Shown: positions 26,488-35,148 of the stretch, piece by piece
Layout of the letters: each line of letters starts with the position of its first letter
How positions within the stretch are numbered: the first letter of the stretch is position 1
DNA from: Cytophagales bacterium UBA2561
GTDB lineage: Bacteria; Bacteroidota; Bacteroidia; Cytophagales; Thermoflexibacteraceae
Reading direction: 5' to 3'
NCBI GenBank assembly: GCA_002340355.1
Contig: DDLX01000017.1
Location: 1-64,000 of the forward strand
DNA length: 64,000 nt
The notes under the pieces: model-generated
The model's input: only the letters and a program-made list of their open reading frames with translations
Told to the model about the DNA's origin: nothing
The model's database searches: none
Program-made: the position numbers and the translations under genes

Positions 26488-26825
26488 ATAACTTATTGGA
26501 AAAATCTTTATACAAATGTTTTTTATTTTTAATAAGCTAATAACCAGTATTTTGTAGGACAGAATGGTTTGATAAAAAAATAATAAGGAATTACCCATTA
26601 TTTTATTTTTAGTAGATTTTTATAGAATAAATTGGTAATTTTGGCGAAATATTTAAAATGACCGAGATACCTCAATTTAATTATCGAAATGGGAAACTAT
26701 CTGCTATCAAGTATATGTTCATCAAAACAGACAACTCCTACCCAATCCAAAAAATAATTTCAATTCTATCTAAAAAAAAATCTTATTTGCTTTATTGTAG
26801 ACGATTTTAGTCACCTTGTAATTCT
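26488..26825. other. AT-rich divergent intergenic region
   Basis: About 340 bases between gapA and the SpoIIE phosphatase gene. Apart from the gapA -7 element just to its left I see no gene, repeat or RNA. Confidence 0.6.
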
Positions 26826-28454
26826 ATGAAAAGCACCTCGAAAGCCGTAAAAAAATTGACTCGTAGCTATCAAATAGCTCTTGGACTTATAGCTATTCTA
26901 TTGATTGGCGGGCAGGTCGTTGTACAAGTTTTTCTGAAAGGACAAAGAGAAGATGCCAAAATCCTTAATTTAGCGGGACAACAACGAATGCTCAGTCAGC
27001 AATTAGGCAAAACTGTTTTATTAATTCGTCAATCCACTCATGAAGAAGAACGGACGACTCTCTTAAAGTATTTTCAGGATTCTTTCCAACAATTTCTTTT
27101 GACGCAACAAAATTTAATGGGATACGACAATACATTGATAAACAAAATCAATAACCCTCCACATATTCAGGCTCTTTATGAACAACAGAAAATCTATTAT
27201 GATAATATGATTGCAGGCGGAAGACAAATTATGCTTTCAACCACTCAAGAAGATAGTACTCATCGTCATACTTCAGTTACTGAGGGAACAAGATTAATCC
27301 TAAAAAATGAAGGTCGTTTTTTGCTATTGATGGGGCAGATTGCAGATGCATATGCTGAAGAAAGCCGTGAAGATGTTAGCTATTTATCTATCATTGAAGT
27401 ATCCATTTTGATCGTTGCTTTGATTGTATTGGGCATTGATTTATTGGTTATTTTTGAACCTTTAACGAAATATCTCATTGAAAATGATGAAACCAAAGAG
27501 CTTAACGCAAAGCTCAAAAAAGCCAATGAAGGACTAGAAGAACAAAAGACGAAACTTATTAAAAATCAAAGGTTTATTGAACAAGTTCGAAAAGTTACTG
27601 AAGAAAAGAATAAGGAATTAGAAGAACAAACCAAATTGATGTTTCGTCAGCATGAAAAAATTGAAAAATCCACTAAAAAACTAAACGAAAGCATCCGATA
27701 CGCCGAACGAATCCAGAAAGCGATGTTTGTACGCCGTAAAAAGATACGGGATGCTTTCATAGATAATTTTATTGTGTTTCGTCCTCGTGATATTGTTTCG
27801 GGCGATTTTTATTGGTTCAAAGAACGAGACGGACGAAAACTAATGGCAGTAGTTGATTGTACTGGGCATGGAGTACCAGGGGCATTTATGTCTTTGATTG
27901 GGATGGATTTAATGGCACATATTTGTTCAGGTAAACCACAAATTGAGCCATCTACCATTCTTGAGGAATTGCACTACGGTATTTTCCGATTATTAAAACA
28001 AGGACAAAGTAAGAATCGGGATGGGATGGATGCCAGTATTTGTATTTATGATACTAAACGACAACGTTTAGAGTTTGCAGGTGCAAAACAACACTTATAT
28101 TATTTTCGTAAATTAGATCAAGATAGCCACGAAATTCAGATTATTAAAGGCTCTGTTTTTCCAATTGGAGGAGGAAAGCTACCTCCAGCCAAAGAAGCTA
28201 AACGTAGCTATCCGATCAGTATCTTGGATGCCAATAAAGTTTATGCGTTTTATTTAATGTCAGATGGGTATATCGATCAATTTGGACAAGAAACAGGGCG
28301 TAAATTTTTAATTACTCATTTCAAAACCAAGCTTACCGAAATCTATCAGCTTCCGATGCGTCAACAACAACGTATTCTGGAGCGTACATTTGAGGAGTGG
28401 AAGGGAGAAACTGCTCAGACAGATGATGTATTGGTAGTTGGGGTAAAAGTTTGA
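26826..28454 (+). CDS. Membrane sensor phosphatase: PilJ-type N-terminus with SpoIIE/PP2C output
   Basis: A 542-residue protein. A membrane span at about 15-34 is followed by an extracytoplasmic helical domain with the PilJ/nitrate-sensor signature LAGQQRMLSQQLGK (residues 48-61). A second span lies at about 188-209, then a coiled coil (215-285), then a SpoIIE-type PP2C domain. The PP2C part has the metal-binding VSGDFYWF and VDCTGHGVPGAFMSLIG, NRDGMDASIC and a final TDDVLVVGV. Such phosphatases usually act on anti-sigma-factor antagonists. No cognate STAS or kinase gene is adjacent. A very similar output domain is found in the protein at 37385-40051. Confidence 0.88.
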   Translation: MKSTSKAVKKLTRSYQIALGLIAILLIGGQVVVQVFLKGQREDAKILNLAGQQRMLSQQLGKTVLLIRQSTHEEERTTLLKYFQDSFQQFLLTQQNLMGYDNTLINKINNPPHIQALYEQQKIYYDNMIAGGRQIMLSTTQEDSTHRHTSVTEGTRLILKNEGRFLLLMGQIADAYAEESREDVSYLSIIEVSILIVALIVLGIDLLVIFEPLTKYLIENDETKELNAKLKKANEGLEEQKTKLIKNQRFIEQVRKVTEEKNKELEEQTKLMFRQHEKIEKSTKKLNESIRYAERIQKAMFVRRKKIRDAFIDNFIVFRPRDIVSGDFYWFKERDGRKLMAVVDCTGHGVPGAFMSLIGMDLMAHICSGKPQIEPSTILEELHYGIFRLLKQGQSKNRDGMDASICIYDTKRQRLEFAGAKQHLYYFRKLDQDSHEIQIIKGSVFPIGGGKLPPAKEAKRSYPISILDANKVYAFYLMSDGYIDQFGQETGRKFLITHFKTKLTEIYQLPMRQQQRILERTFEEWKGETAQTDDVLVVGVKV

Positions 28455-28471
28455 TAATGAGGGAAAAATAA

Positions 28472-28502
28472 GCCCAAACTCATCCATGAAATAAGCTTGG
28501 GC
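28472..28502 (-). terminator. Possible terminator between the SpoIIE gene and gcvH
   Basis: GCCCAA and TTGGGC form a short stem with a long loop, followed on the minus strand by TTATTTTTCCC. It would serve gcvH. Confidence 0.45.
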
Positions 28503-28527
28503 AAAAATTGAAATCTTCTATCAGATA

Positions 28528-28911
28528 TTACTGAGCAATCACTTCTTTATATCCTTCAGCAGTCAATAAATCTTCTAGGTCAGCAGGATTTTCAGGCTTA
28601 ATCTTAATCATCCAACCTTCTCCATAAGGGTCTTCATTCACTTTTTCAGGAGCTTCTTCTATCCCTTCATTGATTTCCAGAAGTTCACCTGTTACAGGCA
28701 TAAATAAATCTGACACAGTTTTAACAGCCTCTACTGAACCAAAAACTTCGTCAGCATCAACCGTATCTCCTTCTCCTACACTGACATCTACATAAACAAT
28801 ATCGCCCAACTCACTTTGAGCAAAATCAGTAATACCAATGTAAGCTTCTTCACCCTCTAGACGCACCCATTCGTGGTCTTTGGTGTATTTCAAATTCTCA
28901 GGTAAGTTCAT
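28528..28911 (-). CDS. gcvH: Glycine cleavage system H protein
   Basis: The 127-residue lipoyl carrier of the glycine cleavage system, shuttling the aminomethyl group between the P, T and L proteins. The lipoylated residue is Lys64 in SVEAVKTVSD. The opening YTKDHEWVRLEGEEAYIGIT and the hammerhead beta fold are complete. No gcvP or gcvT is nearby, as is common in this phylum. Confidence 0.95.
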   Translation of the reverse strand: MNLPENLKYTKDHEWVRLEGEEAYIGITDFAQSELGDIVYVDVSVGEGDTVDADEVFGSVEAVKTVSDLFMPVTGELLEINEGIEEAPEKVNEDPYGEGWMIKIKPENPADLEDLLTAEGYKEVIAQ

Positions 28912-29092
28912 TTGAATTATTATTTATAAAAATTATCAAACAATATTATAAATTCTGTTTTTATGATAACGTACTTCCCAGAAGATATGACCAACAAAGA
29001 ACTAAAAAAGTTATATAAAACCTCTTTAAATGTCTTCAAATGTCGTCACTAAGACAACTGAAAAATTATTCCAGTAAATAATTTATAAATAG

Positions 29093-29635
29093 TTAGAGTT
29101 TGATTAGTTTATTTTGATTTTTGGTATGTTCTTTATATCGTGCGACACATTCATGATACACTTCAATGGCACGTTCTTCGTCACTCCAACCTTCCACATC
29201 AACTTTCTTTCTTTCTAAATCTTTATAAACTTGAAAGAAATGTTCAATTTCTTTACGTAAGTGCATATTGACCTCTTCCAGACGGGTAAGTTTATTCCAA
29301 ATAGGATCACTCACAGGGACACATAATACTTTATCATCAGGTCCTTTTTCGTCTGCCATATTAAATACACCAATCGGACGAACATTAATCAAACAGCCAG
29401 GAAAAGTAGGTTCAGAAACTAACACCAAAACATCTAAAGGATCACCATCTTCAGCGAGTGTTTCAGGAATAAACCCATAATCACTAGGATAGTGCATAGA
29501 TGAAAAAATCATACGATCATATCGTATGAGGCGTTTTTCAGGGTCATACTCGTATTTATTACGGCTTCCTTTTGGAATTTCGATGAGGACATCAAAAGTT
29601 ACGTCCTCAAGTGGTTCTTGATCTTGTGCTGACAT
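29093..29635 (-). CDS. ppa: Inorganic pyrophosphatase (family I)
   Basis: A 180-residue soluble pyrophosphatase that hydrolyses PPi to drive biosynthesis. Active-site elements are EIPKGSRNKYEYD, YPSDYGFIPETLAEDGDPLDVLV and DDKVLCVPVSDP. The length fits the family-I hexameric enzyme. It is a single gene unit. Confidence 0.95.
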   Translation of the reverse strand: MSAQDQEPLEDVTFDVLIEIPKGSRNKYEYDPEKRLIRYDRMIFSSMHYPSDYGFIPETLAEDGDPLDVLVLVSEPTFPGCLINVRPIGVFNMADEKGPDDKVLCVPVSDPIWNKLTRLEEVNMHLRKEIEHFFQVYKDLERKKVDVEGWSDEERAIEVYHECVARYKEHTKNQNKLIKL

Positions 29636-29957
29636 ACGTTAATTTGAGATTTATGATTTCAAAAACAACACACTTTCGAGCAAATTAGCTTCACTCATAA
29701 ATATCTAAAATTCAAAAAAATAATAAAAATCAGTTTTAATATTTTATTATTCTGTTTCTGAGACTAGATAGGAAGCCAAAGGTCGAATTTTCGGGCGCAA
29801 ATATATCGAAATACACTGGGATTTTGGGCTATCAGGCTCAATAACGATTTCAGAATAAACACATTTTCACCAATTCAAGAATATTTGTGAAGAATATAAT
29901 TTTTAAGGAATCTGACGAAAGTTTTGAGCCATAGCAAAGGTAATTCGTTAAAATTTC
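29636..29957. other. Intergenic region between ppa and the enoyl-CoA hydratase gene
   Basis: About 320 AT-rich bases between two divergent genes. I see no open frame, repeat or RNA of note, only the promoter element at its right end. Confidence 0.6.
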
Positions 29958-29965
29958 TATTTTTG
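29958..29965 (+). promoter_or_regulatory. -7 element for the enoyl-CoA hydratase gene
   Basis: TATTTTTG matches TAnnTTTG. Transcription from it would start around 29971, which leaves almost no leader for the ATG at 29976 but about 47 bases for the ATG at 30018, favouring the latter. Confidence 0.45.
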
Positions 29966-30017
29966 CTAAAATTTAATGGATTTATTTGAAGTTTCTAACC
30001 ATAATAATCACTCGAAG

Positions 30018-30791
30018 ATGAATCTGGAAAACATTGCAACAGCACTCAAGGATGGTATCTTTACGGTTACTATCAACCGACCTAGCAAACTCAACGCTTT
30101 GAATATCAAGACAATGGATGAGATTGAGGAGGTCATGGATCATGTATATGATAATCCTGATATTAAAGGTGTAATTATCACAGGATCAGGTACAAAGGCT
30201 TTCGTAGCGGGTGCAGATATTTCGGAATTTGCAGGAATGAATCCTATCAGCGCACGTAAGTTTTCGGAACGAGGACAAGAGGTTTTTGCCAGCATCGACA
30301 ATTGCCATAAGCCTGTTATTGCAGCAGTTAATGGATTCGCATTGGGTGGTGGTTGTGAATTAGCGATGGCATGTCATTTCCGAATCGCTTCGGATAATGC
30401 TAAAATGGGATTACCTGAAGTAAGTCTTGGAATCATCCCAGGGTATGGCGGGACACAACGTTTATCTATTTTGGTTGGTAAAGGAAAAGCCTTCGAAATG
30501 ACCATGACAGGTGATATGATCGATGCCAATGAAGCGCATCGAATTGGATTAGTCAATCATGTTGTTCCTCAGGAGGAATTAGTAGCCAAAGCAGAAAAAA
30601 TCATGAAGAAGATTATGAGTCGTTCTCCTGCTGCTATCGGACAATTAATTGCTTGTGTGCATGCCGCAGGAAGTACTACAGGCTATCAGACCGAAGCCAA
30701 CGCATTTGGAAACTGCTGTAAAACTGAAGATTTTAAAGAAGGAACTTCTGCCTTTATGGAGAAACGAAAGCCTAACTTTACAGGCAAGTAA
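30018..30791 (+). CDS. Enoyl-CoA hydratase/isomerase
   Basis: A crotonase-fold enzyme of 257 residues. It has TVTINRPSKLNALN at the start, the oxyanion-hole segment FVAGADISEFAG, ALGGGCELAMACHFRIA, and LPEVSLGIIPGYGGTQRL with the catalytic glutamate region. It probably hydrates enoyl-CoA in fatty-acid or butyrate metabolism; the acyl chain preference cannot be read. An in-frame ATG at 29976 would add 14 Asn/His-rich residues unlike the family, so I use 30018. No other beta-oxidation gene is adjacent. Confidence 0.9.
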   Translation: MNLENIATALKDGIFTVTINRPSKLNALNIKTMDEIEEVMDHVYDNPDIKGVIITGSGTKAFVAGADISEFAGMNPISARKFSERGQEVFASIDNCHKPVIAAVNGFALGGGCELAMACHFRIASDNAKMGLPEVSLGIIPGYGGTQRLSILVGKGKAFEMTMTGDMIDANEAHRIGLVNHVVPQEELVAKAEKIMKKIMSRSPAAIGQLIACVHAAGSTTGYQTEANAFGNCCKTEDFKEGTSAFMEKRKPNFTGK

Positions 30792-30813
30792 TTTGATATA
30801 CAAATTGATAATC

Positions 30814-30846
30814 AAACCTATAAGACTCTAATGTTTTATAGGTTTT
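30814..30846 (+). terminator. Terminator of the enoyl-CoA hydratase gene
   Basis: AAACCTATAA pairs with TTATAGGTTT, followed by TTCTATTTAT. It starts 23 bases past the stop. Confidence 0.65.
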
Positions 30847-30866
30847 TCTATTTATAATAATTCATT

Positions 30867-31244
30867 ATGTTAAAAAAAATAATAATTTTCTTTTGGATTT
30901 TAATGATTCCTGTTTGGTGTTTGGCACAAACCTCAAAGAACCTTGCGCCCAAAGCCTTCAAAAGCGAATTCCAAAATACAAAAAATACCGTTTTATTGGA
31001 TGTTCGGACTTCGGCAGAAACATTTTTTGGGACGATTGAACTGGAAGGAGAAACCAAAGAAATTAATTATTATAATTTTGATTTTGAGCAACAAATCCAA
31101 AAATTAGATAAAAGCAAAACCTATTTTGTGTATTGCAGAACAGGAATTCGAAGTCGAAAAGCCATCAAGTTGATGCAAAAACACGGGTTTAAAAAACTGG
31201 TCAATTTGAAAGGAGGATATAACGCATGGACAGAAATTTATTAA
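30867..31244 (+). CDS. Periplasmic rhodanese-like protein
   Basis: A 125-residue exported protein. The signal peptide ends near residue 21 (WCLA-Q). The rhodanese fold has VLLDVRTSAETFFGTIELEG in the N-terminal half and the active-site loop YCRTGIRSRKA with the catalytic cysteine, then KKLVNLKGGYNAW. It would handle sulfane sulfur or redox signals in the periplasm. Convergent with the next gene, with only 14 bases between stops. Confidence 0.9.
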   Translation: MLKKIIIFFWILMIPVWCLAQTSKNLAPKAFKSEFQNTKNTVLLDVRTSAETFFGTIELEGETKEINYYNFDFEQQIQKLDKSKTYFVYCRTGIRSRKAIKLMQKHGFKKLVNLKGGYNAWTEIY

Positions 31245-31258
31245 AAATCATAACTGCG

Positions 31259-31858
31259 CTAAGTTTGATACCGACTACGTAACAAATGATTTCCTTTGTG
31301 GATTAAATCTTTTAACTTATCATCTCCTCCATCACTAAAGTGATTGATTTTGTAGGTTTTAAAATCCAAGCTTACCTGATAAGTTCCCAACCAACCATAA
31401 TAAAAAAGCATCAAACTCACCACCATAATTAACAATCCTGAGAGCATTTCAATATATCGGTTTGTAGTTGCTAAAGCAGAAAGTGGGGCAGTAATTCCAC
31501 CTGTAATCAATGGCAACATTAATCGTTTGAATGTTAAGTCAATATGTTCAATTTGTCGAAGTGGAAAATATCGTTTTTGCCTTCCTTTTTGAATGATAAC
31601 ATTTTTAGTGGTCAAAACAATTCCATTCTCCGAATTCAATCGGCATTTGGCTAAAACATTCTCTTCTTGCATTAACCAATCGTAGTAAGAAGAATAATCA
31701 ATTGTATAATCATTTATCGTTTTTGAAGTATAAAGTTTATTTTTTATAAGAGCTTCCATATAAAATTTGGGAATGGATTCATTATCTTCGATTTGATAAG
31801 AAAACTTTTTAGGTTTTTCTGAAACGGTTTCATAGGTATAGTTGGGCGTAAAATTCAT
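31259..31858 (-). CDS. Membrane protein of unknown function with two spans
   Basis: A 199-residue protein that I do not recognise. Residues 1-110 are soluble and include a PH-like beta segment (GIVLTTKNVIIQKGRQKRYF, PLRQIEHIDL). Two hydrophobic spans follow at about 112-155 (LPLITGGITAPLSALA and LLIMVVSLMLFYYGW), then a short charged tail. The layout resembles bacterial PH-domain membrane proteins. It lies 23 bases after the next gene upstream on the same strand, so they are likely an operon. Confidence 0.65.
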   Translation of the reverse strand: MNFTPNYTYETVSEKPKKFSYQIEDNESIPKFYMEALIKNKLYTSKTINDYTIDYSSYYDWLMQEENVLAKCRLNSENGIVLTTKNVIIQKGRQKRYFPLRQIEHIDLTFKRLMLPLITGGITAPLSALATTNRYIEMLSGLLIMVVSLMLFYYGWLGTYQVSLDFKTYKINHFSDGGDDKLKDLIHKGNHLLRSRYQT

Positions 31859-31881
31859 GAAAAAATAGATTCAATTTCAGT

Positions 31882-32841
31882 TTAATTAATCAAATAATTT
31901 TTAAGATTTTGAACGGCTTTTCGATAATAACGCACCGCAAAAAAAATAGATAATGGCGCAATAATAGGCATCATTACAGGCACAAAAAAACCTCCAAAAA
32001 GTAGTAACATATTAAACAAAGCGGTTTCCGTAATATCGGAATTCGGGCGATAGAAATAGTATTTTCCTAAGATAGAAATAGTAATAATTAGCATAGCATA
32101 ACTGAGAATTGGTAACATTAACCACGCATATTTTAAGTGTAAAATCGCAAATAAAATACCAAGCGGAAAAGTTAAAATACCAAAAAAATACAATTGGGTT
32201 TTAACTTTCAAATATAAAAATTGAGTAGGAGAAACAGCAAATATTTCGACCATTTGTTGAGATTCGCCTTCCCGATTAAATTCAGTAAAAATAGCAGTTA
32301 TTAAAAAAATAGCTAAGGGAATAATTAATATCTTTATTGATCCTAAAATTGCTATTAAGTATATAATTATCAGATAAATATAGCTTCTTCGGATGCCTGA
32401 TATAATTTCAAAATGACGAGGCGAAATAAAGGAAATTTTGAAAGTTTTATTACTTATATTAAGGCGTAATGGAATCCATGAAATTCCAAAAATTCCGATC
32501 AAAAAAATTAACCCAGCAACTGGAGTGCTAACTAAGAATAATACAATTGTTATAGGTATGGTAAAAACAAGATATTCCCCAAAGCAAAAAAGTGAAGTAG
32601 GAATATTTAATAATTGAAAAAAACTTTTATCCTTTCGATTAATATGAATCATTCCTAAACACAAGAGAATCAGTATGATAAAACCTATGGCTTGTGATTC
32701 GGACTTCAAACGATCCCATAACTCGGCAGTGCTAACAACTCCTAAAACCACTAAAATAATTAATCTAATCCAACCCAGATCTTGTAAAACCCGAAAGAAT
32801 TGTAAATATCTGATTTTAAGTAAATTGAAAAATAAATTCAT
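31882..32841 (-). CDS. Polytopic membrane protein, ABC-exporter-permease-like
   Basis: A 319-residue protein with about nine to ten hydrophobic helices and few polar loops. The arrangement, with an N-terminal amphipathic segment (LLKIRYLQFFRVLQDLGW) and long helices such as IGFIILILLCLGMI, recalls the ABC-2-type exporter permeases of Bacteroidota, but no ATPase gene is adjacent and no signature motif is clear. It precedes the two-span protein on the same strand. Function unknown. Confidence 0.65.
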   Translation of the reverse strand: MNLFFNLLKIRYLQFFRVLQDLGWIRLIILVVLGVVSTAELWDRLKSESQAIGFIILILLCLGMIHINRKDKSFFQLLNIPTSLFCFGEYLVFTIPITIVLFLVSTPVAGLIFLIGIFGISWIPLRLNISNKTFKISFISPRHFEIISGIRRSYIYLIIIYLIAILGSIKILIIPLAIFLITAIFTEFNREGESQQMVEIFAVSPTQFLYLKVKTQLYFFGILTFPLGILFAILHLKYAWLMLPILSYAMLIITISILGKYYFYRPNSDITETALFNMLLLFGGFFVPVMMPIIAPLSIFFAVRYYRKAVQNLKNYLIN

Positions 32842-32898
32842 GTATTGAAATGGACTTTATCACAATATTATAATCTACTCATTTGAAGGCTTATCAGT

Positions 32899-33150
32899 TT
32901 ACTTGACGTATTTTTTGTAAATTTGGTCAATAAATTTTGCTAATTCATAATCTTTTTCGGTAACGACATTACCTGCATCGTGGGTAGTCAAATGAATTTC
33001 CACTTGATTATAAATATTTGTCCAGTTGGGATGATGATTCAATTTTTCAGCAACAAAAGCAACCTGAGCCATAAAGGCAAATGCTTCTGTAAAGTCTTGA
33101 AAAGTAAAATTTCGTGAGAGCATATTAGCTTGTTCTTTCCAATTATTCAT
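32899..33150 (-). CDS. Pterin-4a-carbinolamine dehydratase
   Basis: An 83-residue PCD/DCoH enzyme that dehydrates 4a-hydroxytetrahydrobiopterin during recycling of the pterin cofactor of aromatic amino-acid hydroxylases. The family motif is clear: AEKLNHHPNW, with the catalytic His-His, then the second histidine region LTTHDAGNVVTEKD. No phenylalanine hydroxylase gene is adjacent in the window. Confidence 0.92.
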   Translation of the reverse strand: MNNWKEQANMLSRNFTFQDFTEAFAFMAQVAFVAEKLNHHPNWTNIYNQVEIHLTTHDAGNVVTEKDYELAKFIDQIYKKYVK

Positions 33151-33229
33151 TCGGATAAATCAGATTTAAAGGTGTGAAAAATTATCAATTTATAAACGGC
33201 TAAACTTCTCAACTGTTTTTATAATTTTA

Positions 33230-33237
33230 TAAGTTTG
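33230..33237 (+). promoter_or_regulatory. -7-like element directly before the Vsr/GNAT-like gene
   Basis: TAAGTTTG fits TAnnTTTG but ends only four bases before the ATG at 33242. Either the message is leaderless or the match is fortuitous. Confidence 0.3.
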
Positions 33238-33241
33238 CTTT

Positions 33242-34060
33242 ATGGGTCAATTTGGTGACTGGATTTGTCATTTTTTGCAAAAGAATCAGCTTGCTTTTCA
33301 TCAAGAGAGTTCACGTATTCTGGCTTCTTATTTTCCTATTTTTGTCATTTTTGATAAAAAATTCATCTTACATCTCATTGATTTAGAAAATTTTATAAAA
33401 TTAAAACTACCACAAACTTATTTTTCTAATTTCATTGATGAAGCTGAAAAAAGTCAATTTTCGGTCTTGACTATTTGGGAAGATTACTGGTATCGAAATC
33501 CTGAAAAATTAGAAGCAATTTTACGAGCCAAGTTACTTCCTACTCCTGCGATATATGGGCGACAAACACAAGCTGAACGTATTTCTAATCCCGAATTAAC
33601 TACTTTTTTGCAAAAAAATCACATGGCAACTCCTTTGCCAGCCAAATACAAATTTGGGCTTCGAGACTATTCAGGGGAATTGATGGCAGTGGCTTCTTTT
33701 AGTTATGGACGAAAAATAAAGCGTAATCAGCAGATTTACAGATCATTTGAGCTACTTCGTTTTTGCAACCGACAAGATATTCGAGTACATGGTGGATTTG
33801 GGAAATTGATAACAAAATTTATACAAGAGCTTGATCCTGATGATATTATGACTTATGCCGACCGTGACTGGTCAGCAGGAAAAGTTTATCAAAAAGCTCA
33901 ATTTCAGTTGATTGAAATGACTCCACCACAAAAGTTTTATATACATAAAAAAACTTTAGAGCGATTTCATCCCAAAAAAATCCCTAAAAATATAACTATC
34001 CAAGAATTAATTCAGGTTTTTAATGCAGGAAATCAAAAATACTTACGCCTCTTAAAATAG
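33242..34060 (+). CDS. Phage-type Vsr-endonuclease/GNAT-like protein
   Basis: A 272-residue protein resembling phage-encoded proteins annotated as Hef-like or Vsr-type homing endonucleases. Residues 70-105 (FSVLTIWEDYWYRNPEKLEA, then ILRAKL) look like the end of a very-short-patch-repair-type nuclease fold. From about 108 (IYGRQTQAERI) to 250 comes the acyltransferase-like part: GELMAVASFSYGR, FELLRFCNRQDIRVHGGFGK, IMTYADRDWSAGKVY. The N-terminal 65 residues are not recognised. The catalytic residues of a nuclease are not clear, so activity is uncertain. It ends 17 bases before the PAP2 gene and may be co-transcribed. Confidence 0.6.
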   Translation: MGQFGDWICHFLQKNQLAFHQESSRILASYFPIFVIFDKKFILHLIDLENFIKLKLPQTYFSNFIDEAEKSQFSVLTIWEDYWYRNPEKLEAILRAKLLPTPAIYGRQTQAERISNPELTTFLQKNHMATPLPAKYKFGLRDYSGELMAVASFSYGRKIKRNQQIYRSFELLRFCNRQDIRVHGGFGKLITKFIQELDPDDIMTYADRDWSAGKVYQKAQFQLIEMTPPQKFYIHKKTLERFHPKKIPKNITIQELIQVFNAGNQKYLRLLK

Positions 34061-34077
34061 TTTATTATTAGAACAAA

Positions 34078-34653
34078 ATGATAGATTTTTTACAACATTT
34101 TGACGAGAATTTGTTTGTTTTCCTAAACAATTTGGCACATCCTACGCTTGACCCCATTTTTGTTTTTATTACAGGAAAATGGTCATGGTTACCGTTTTAT
34201 GCCTTGATTATTGCAGGTTTAATTTATCGGTTTCGAAAAAAATCCATAGTGATTTTATTGGCTGTTGCCTTAACGATTACAGCTTCTGATCGTTTTTCTT
34301 CGGGATTTATGAAACCCACTATTAAACGCTTACGACCCTGTCAACGAGCTGATTTAAAAGAAGATATACGAGTTTTGGTTCACTGTGGGCGTTATGGTTT
34401 TATCTCTTCTCATGCCTCAAATACATTCGCTCTGGCTTTTTTATTGAGTTTTGTTTTCCGCCGAGAACCATATTTTCAGAAGATAGTTTGGGGAATTTTT
34501 AGCTGGGCAGTAGTGGTTAGTTACAGCCGAATTTATGTTGGGGTTCATTATCCTGCCGATATTCTTTTTGGAGGAGTTGCAGGAATATTTTGGGCTTATT
34601 TGATTTGTAAACTACTCGAAAAACAAAAATTTGCGCCTTTTTGGTATTCTTAA
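34078..34653 (+). CDS. PAP2-family membrane phosphatase
   Basis: A 191-residue inner-membrane phosphatase with about five to six spans. The three acid-phosphatase motifs are present: KPTIKRLRPC, SSHASNTFALAF with the catalytic histidine, and SRIYVGVHYPADILFGG. Members dephosphorylate undecaprenyl pyrophosphate, phosphatidylglycerol phosphate or lipid A; the substrate cannot be read here. It is the last gene before the MITE. Confidence 0.9.
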   Translation: MIDFLQHFDENLFVFLNNLAHPTLDPIFVFITGKWSWLPFYALIIAGLIYRFRKKSIVILLAVALTITASDRFSSGFMKPTIKRLRPCQRADLKEDIRVLVHCGRYGFISSHASNTFALAFLLSFVFRREPYFQKIVWGIFSWAVVVSYSRIYVGVHYPADILFGGVAGIFWAYLICKLLEKQKFAPFWYS

Positions 34654-34712
34654 TATTTATTTACTGCCAATACTACTATGTAAAAAGAAGTTAGGAAAAT
34701 ATCTTTTTAGAT

Positions 34713-34910
34713 TACTCTACCCTACTAAAATTTCATTGATTTACAAATTGCTGATTATCATTTAGATAAAATCAAATTTAATTTTTCCGTAGCGGTGGGT
34801 TTGCAAACCCACCGCTACGGAAAAATGGTGTTTTAGCTTAATAAATAAAGACTTTTAAATAATTTTAATACTAAATATATTTTATAAATCATTTTTAGTA
34901 GGGTAGAGTA
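34713..34910. mobile_element. MITE with IS4-type ends and a central palindrome
   Basis: A 198-base element bounded by perfect 18-bp inverted repeats, TACTCTACCCTACTAAAA. The first 15 bases are those of the IS4 element at 14449-15696. The 8-base flanks TTTTAGAT recur at 34705-34712 and 34912-34919, consistent with a target duplication. It has no open frame. The middle holds a 44-bp perfect palindrome. Confidence 0.85.
34782..34825. repeat. 44-bp perfect palindrome inside the MITE
   Basis: Two 22-base arms, one reading CCGTAGCGGTGGGTTTG after a T-run, are exactly complementary with no loop. It is far richer in G and C than its surroundings. The flanking T- and A-runs would make it a terminator on either strand. 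Confidence 0.9.
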
Positions 34911-34919
34911 CTTTTAGAT

Positions 34920-35148
34920 AATACACACTTAATGATTTTTAAATAAAATCATCATGACCAGCACCATATTGACCGTGTTTTTTCTATTCTATATTCCTAT
35001 TCCCTGAAAACTATCTCTTATGTGCTATTTTGAGGCATTTTTTGGTTATCTTGCCATTAGTTCGGTATGAAATTAGTGGTATATAACTAACATTTCGAGT
35101 AGTGATATTTTTATCACTAAACATCAAGTAGTTCAAAATTTGCGTAAA
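34920..35148. other. Intergenic region upstream of the TonB receptor gene
   Basis: No gene is visible. A short inverted repeat, AGTGATA-N4-TATCACT at 35101-35118, lies 31 bases before the proposed start and could be an operator. Confidence 0.35.

Noticed and set aside
34927..35060. A small gene between the MITE and the TonB receptor, suggested by short open stretches on both strands.
   Set aside because: The longest are under 20 codons with no recognisable domain or start context.
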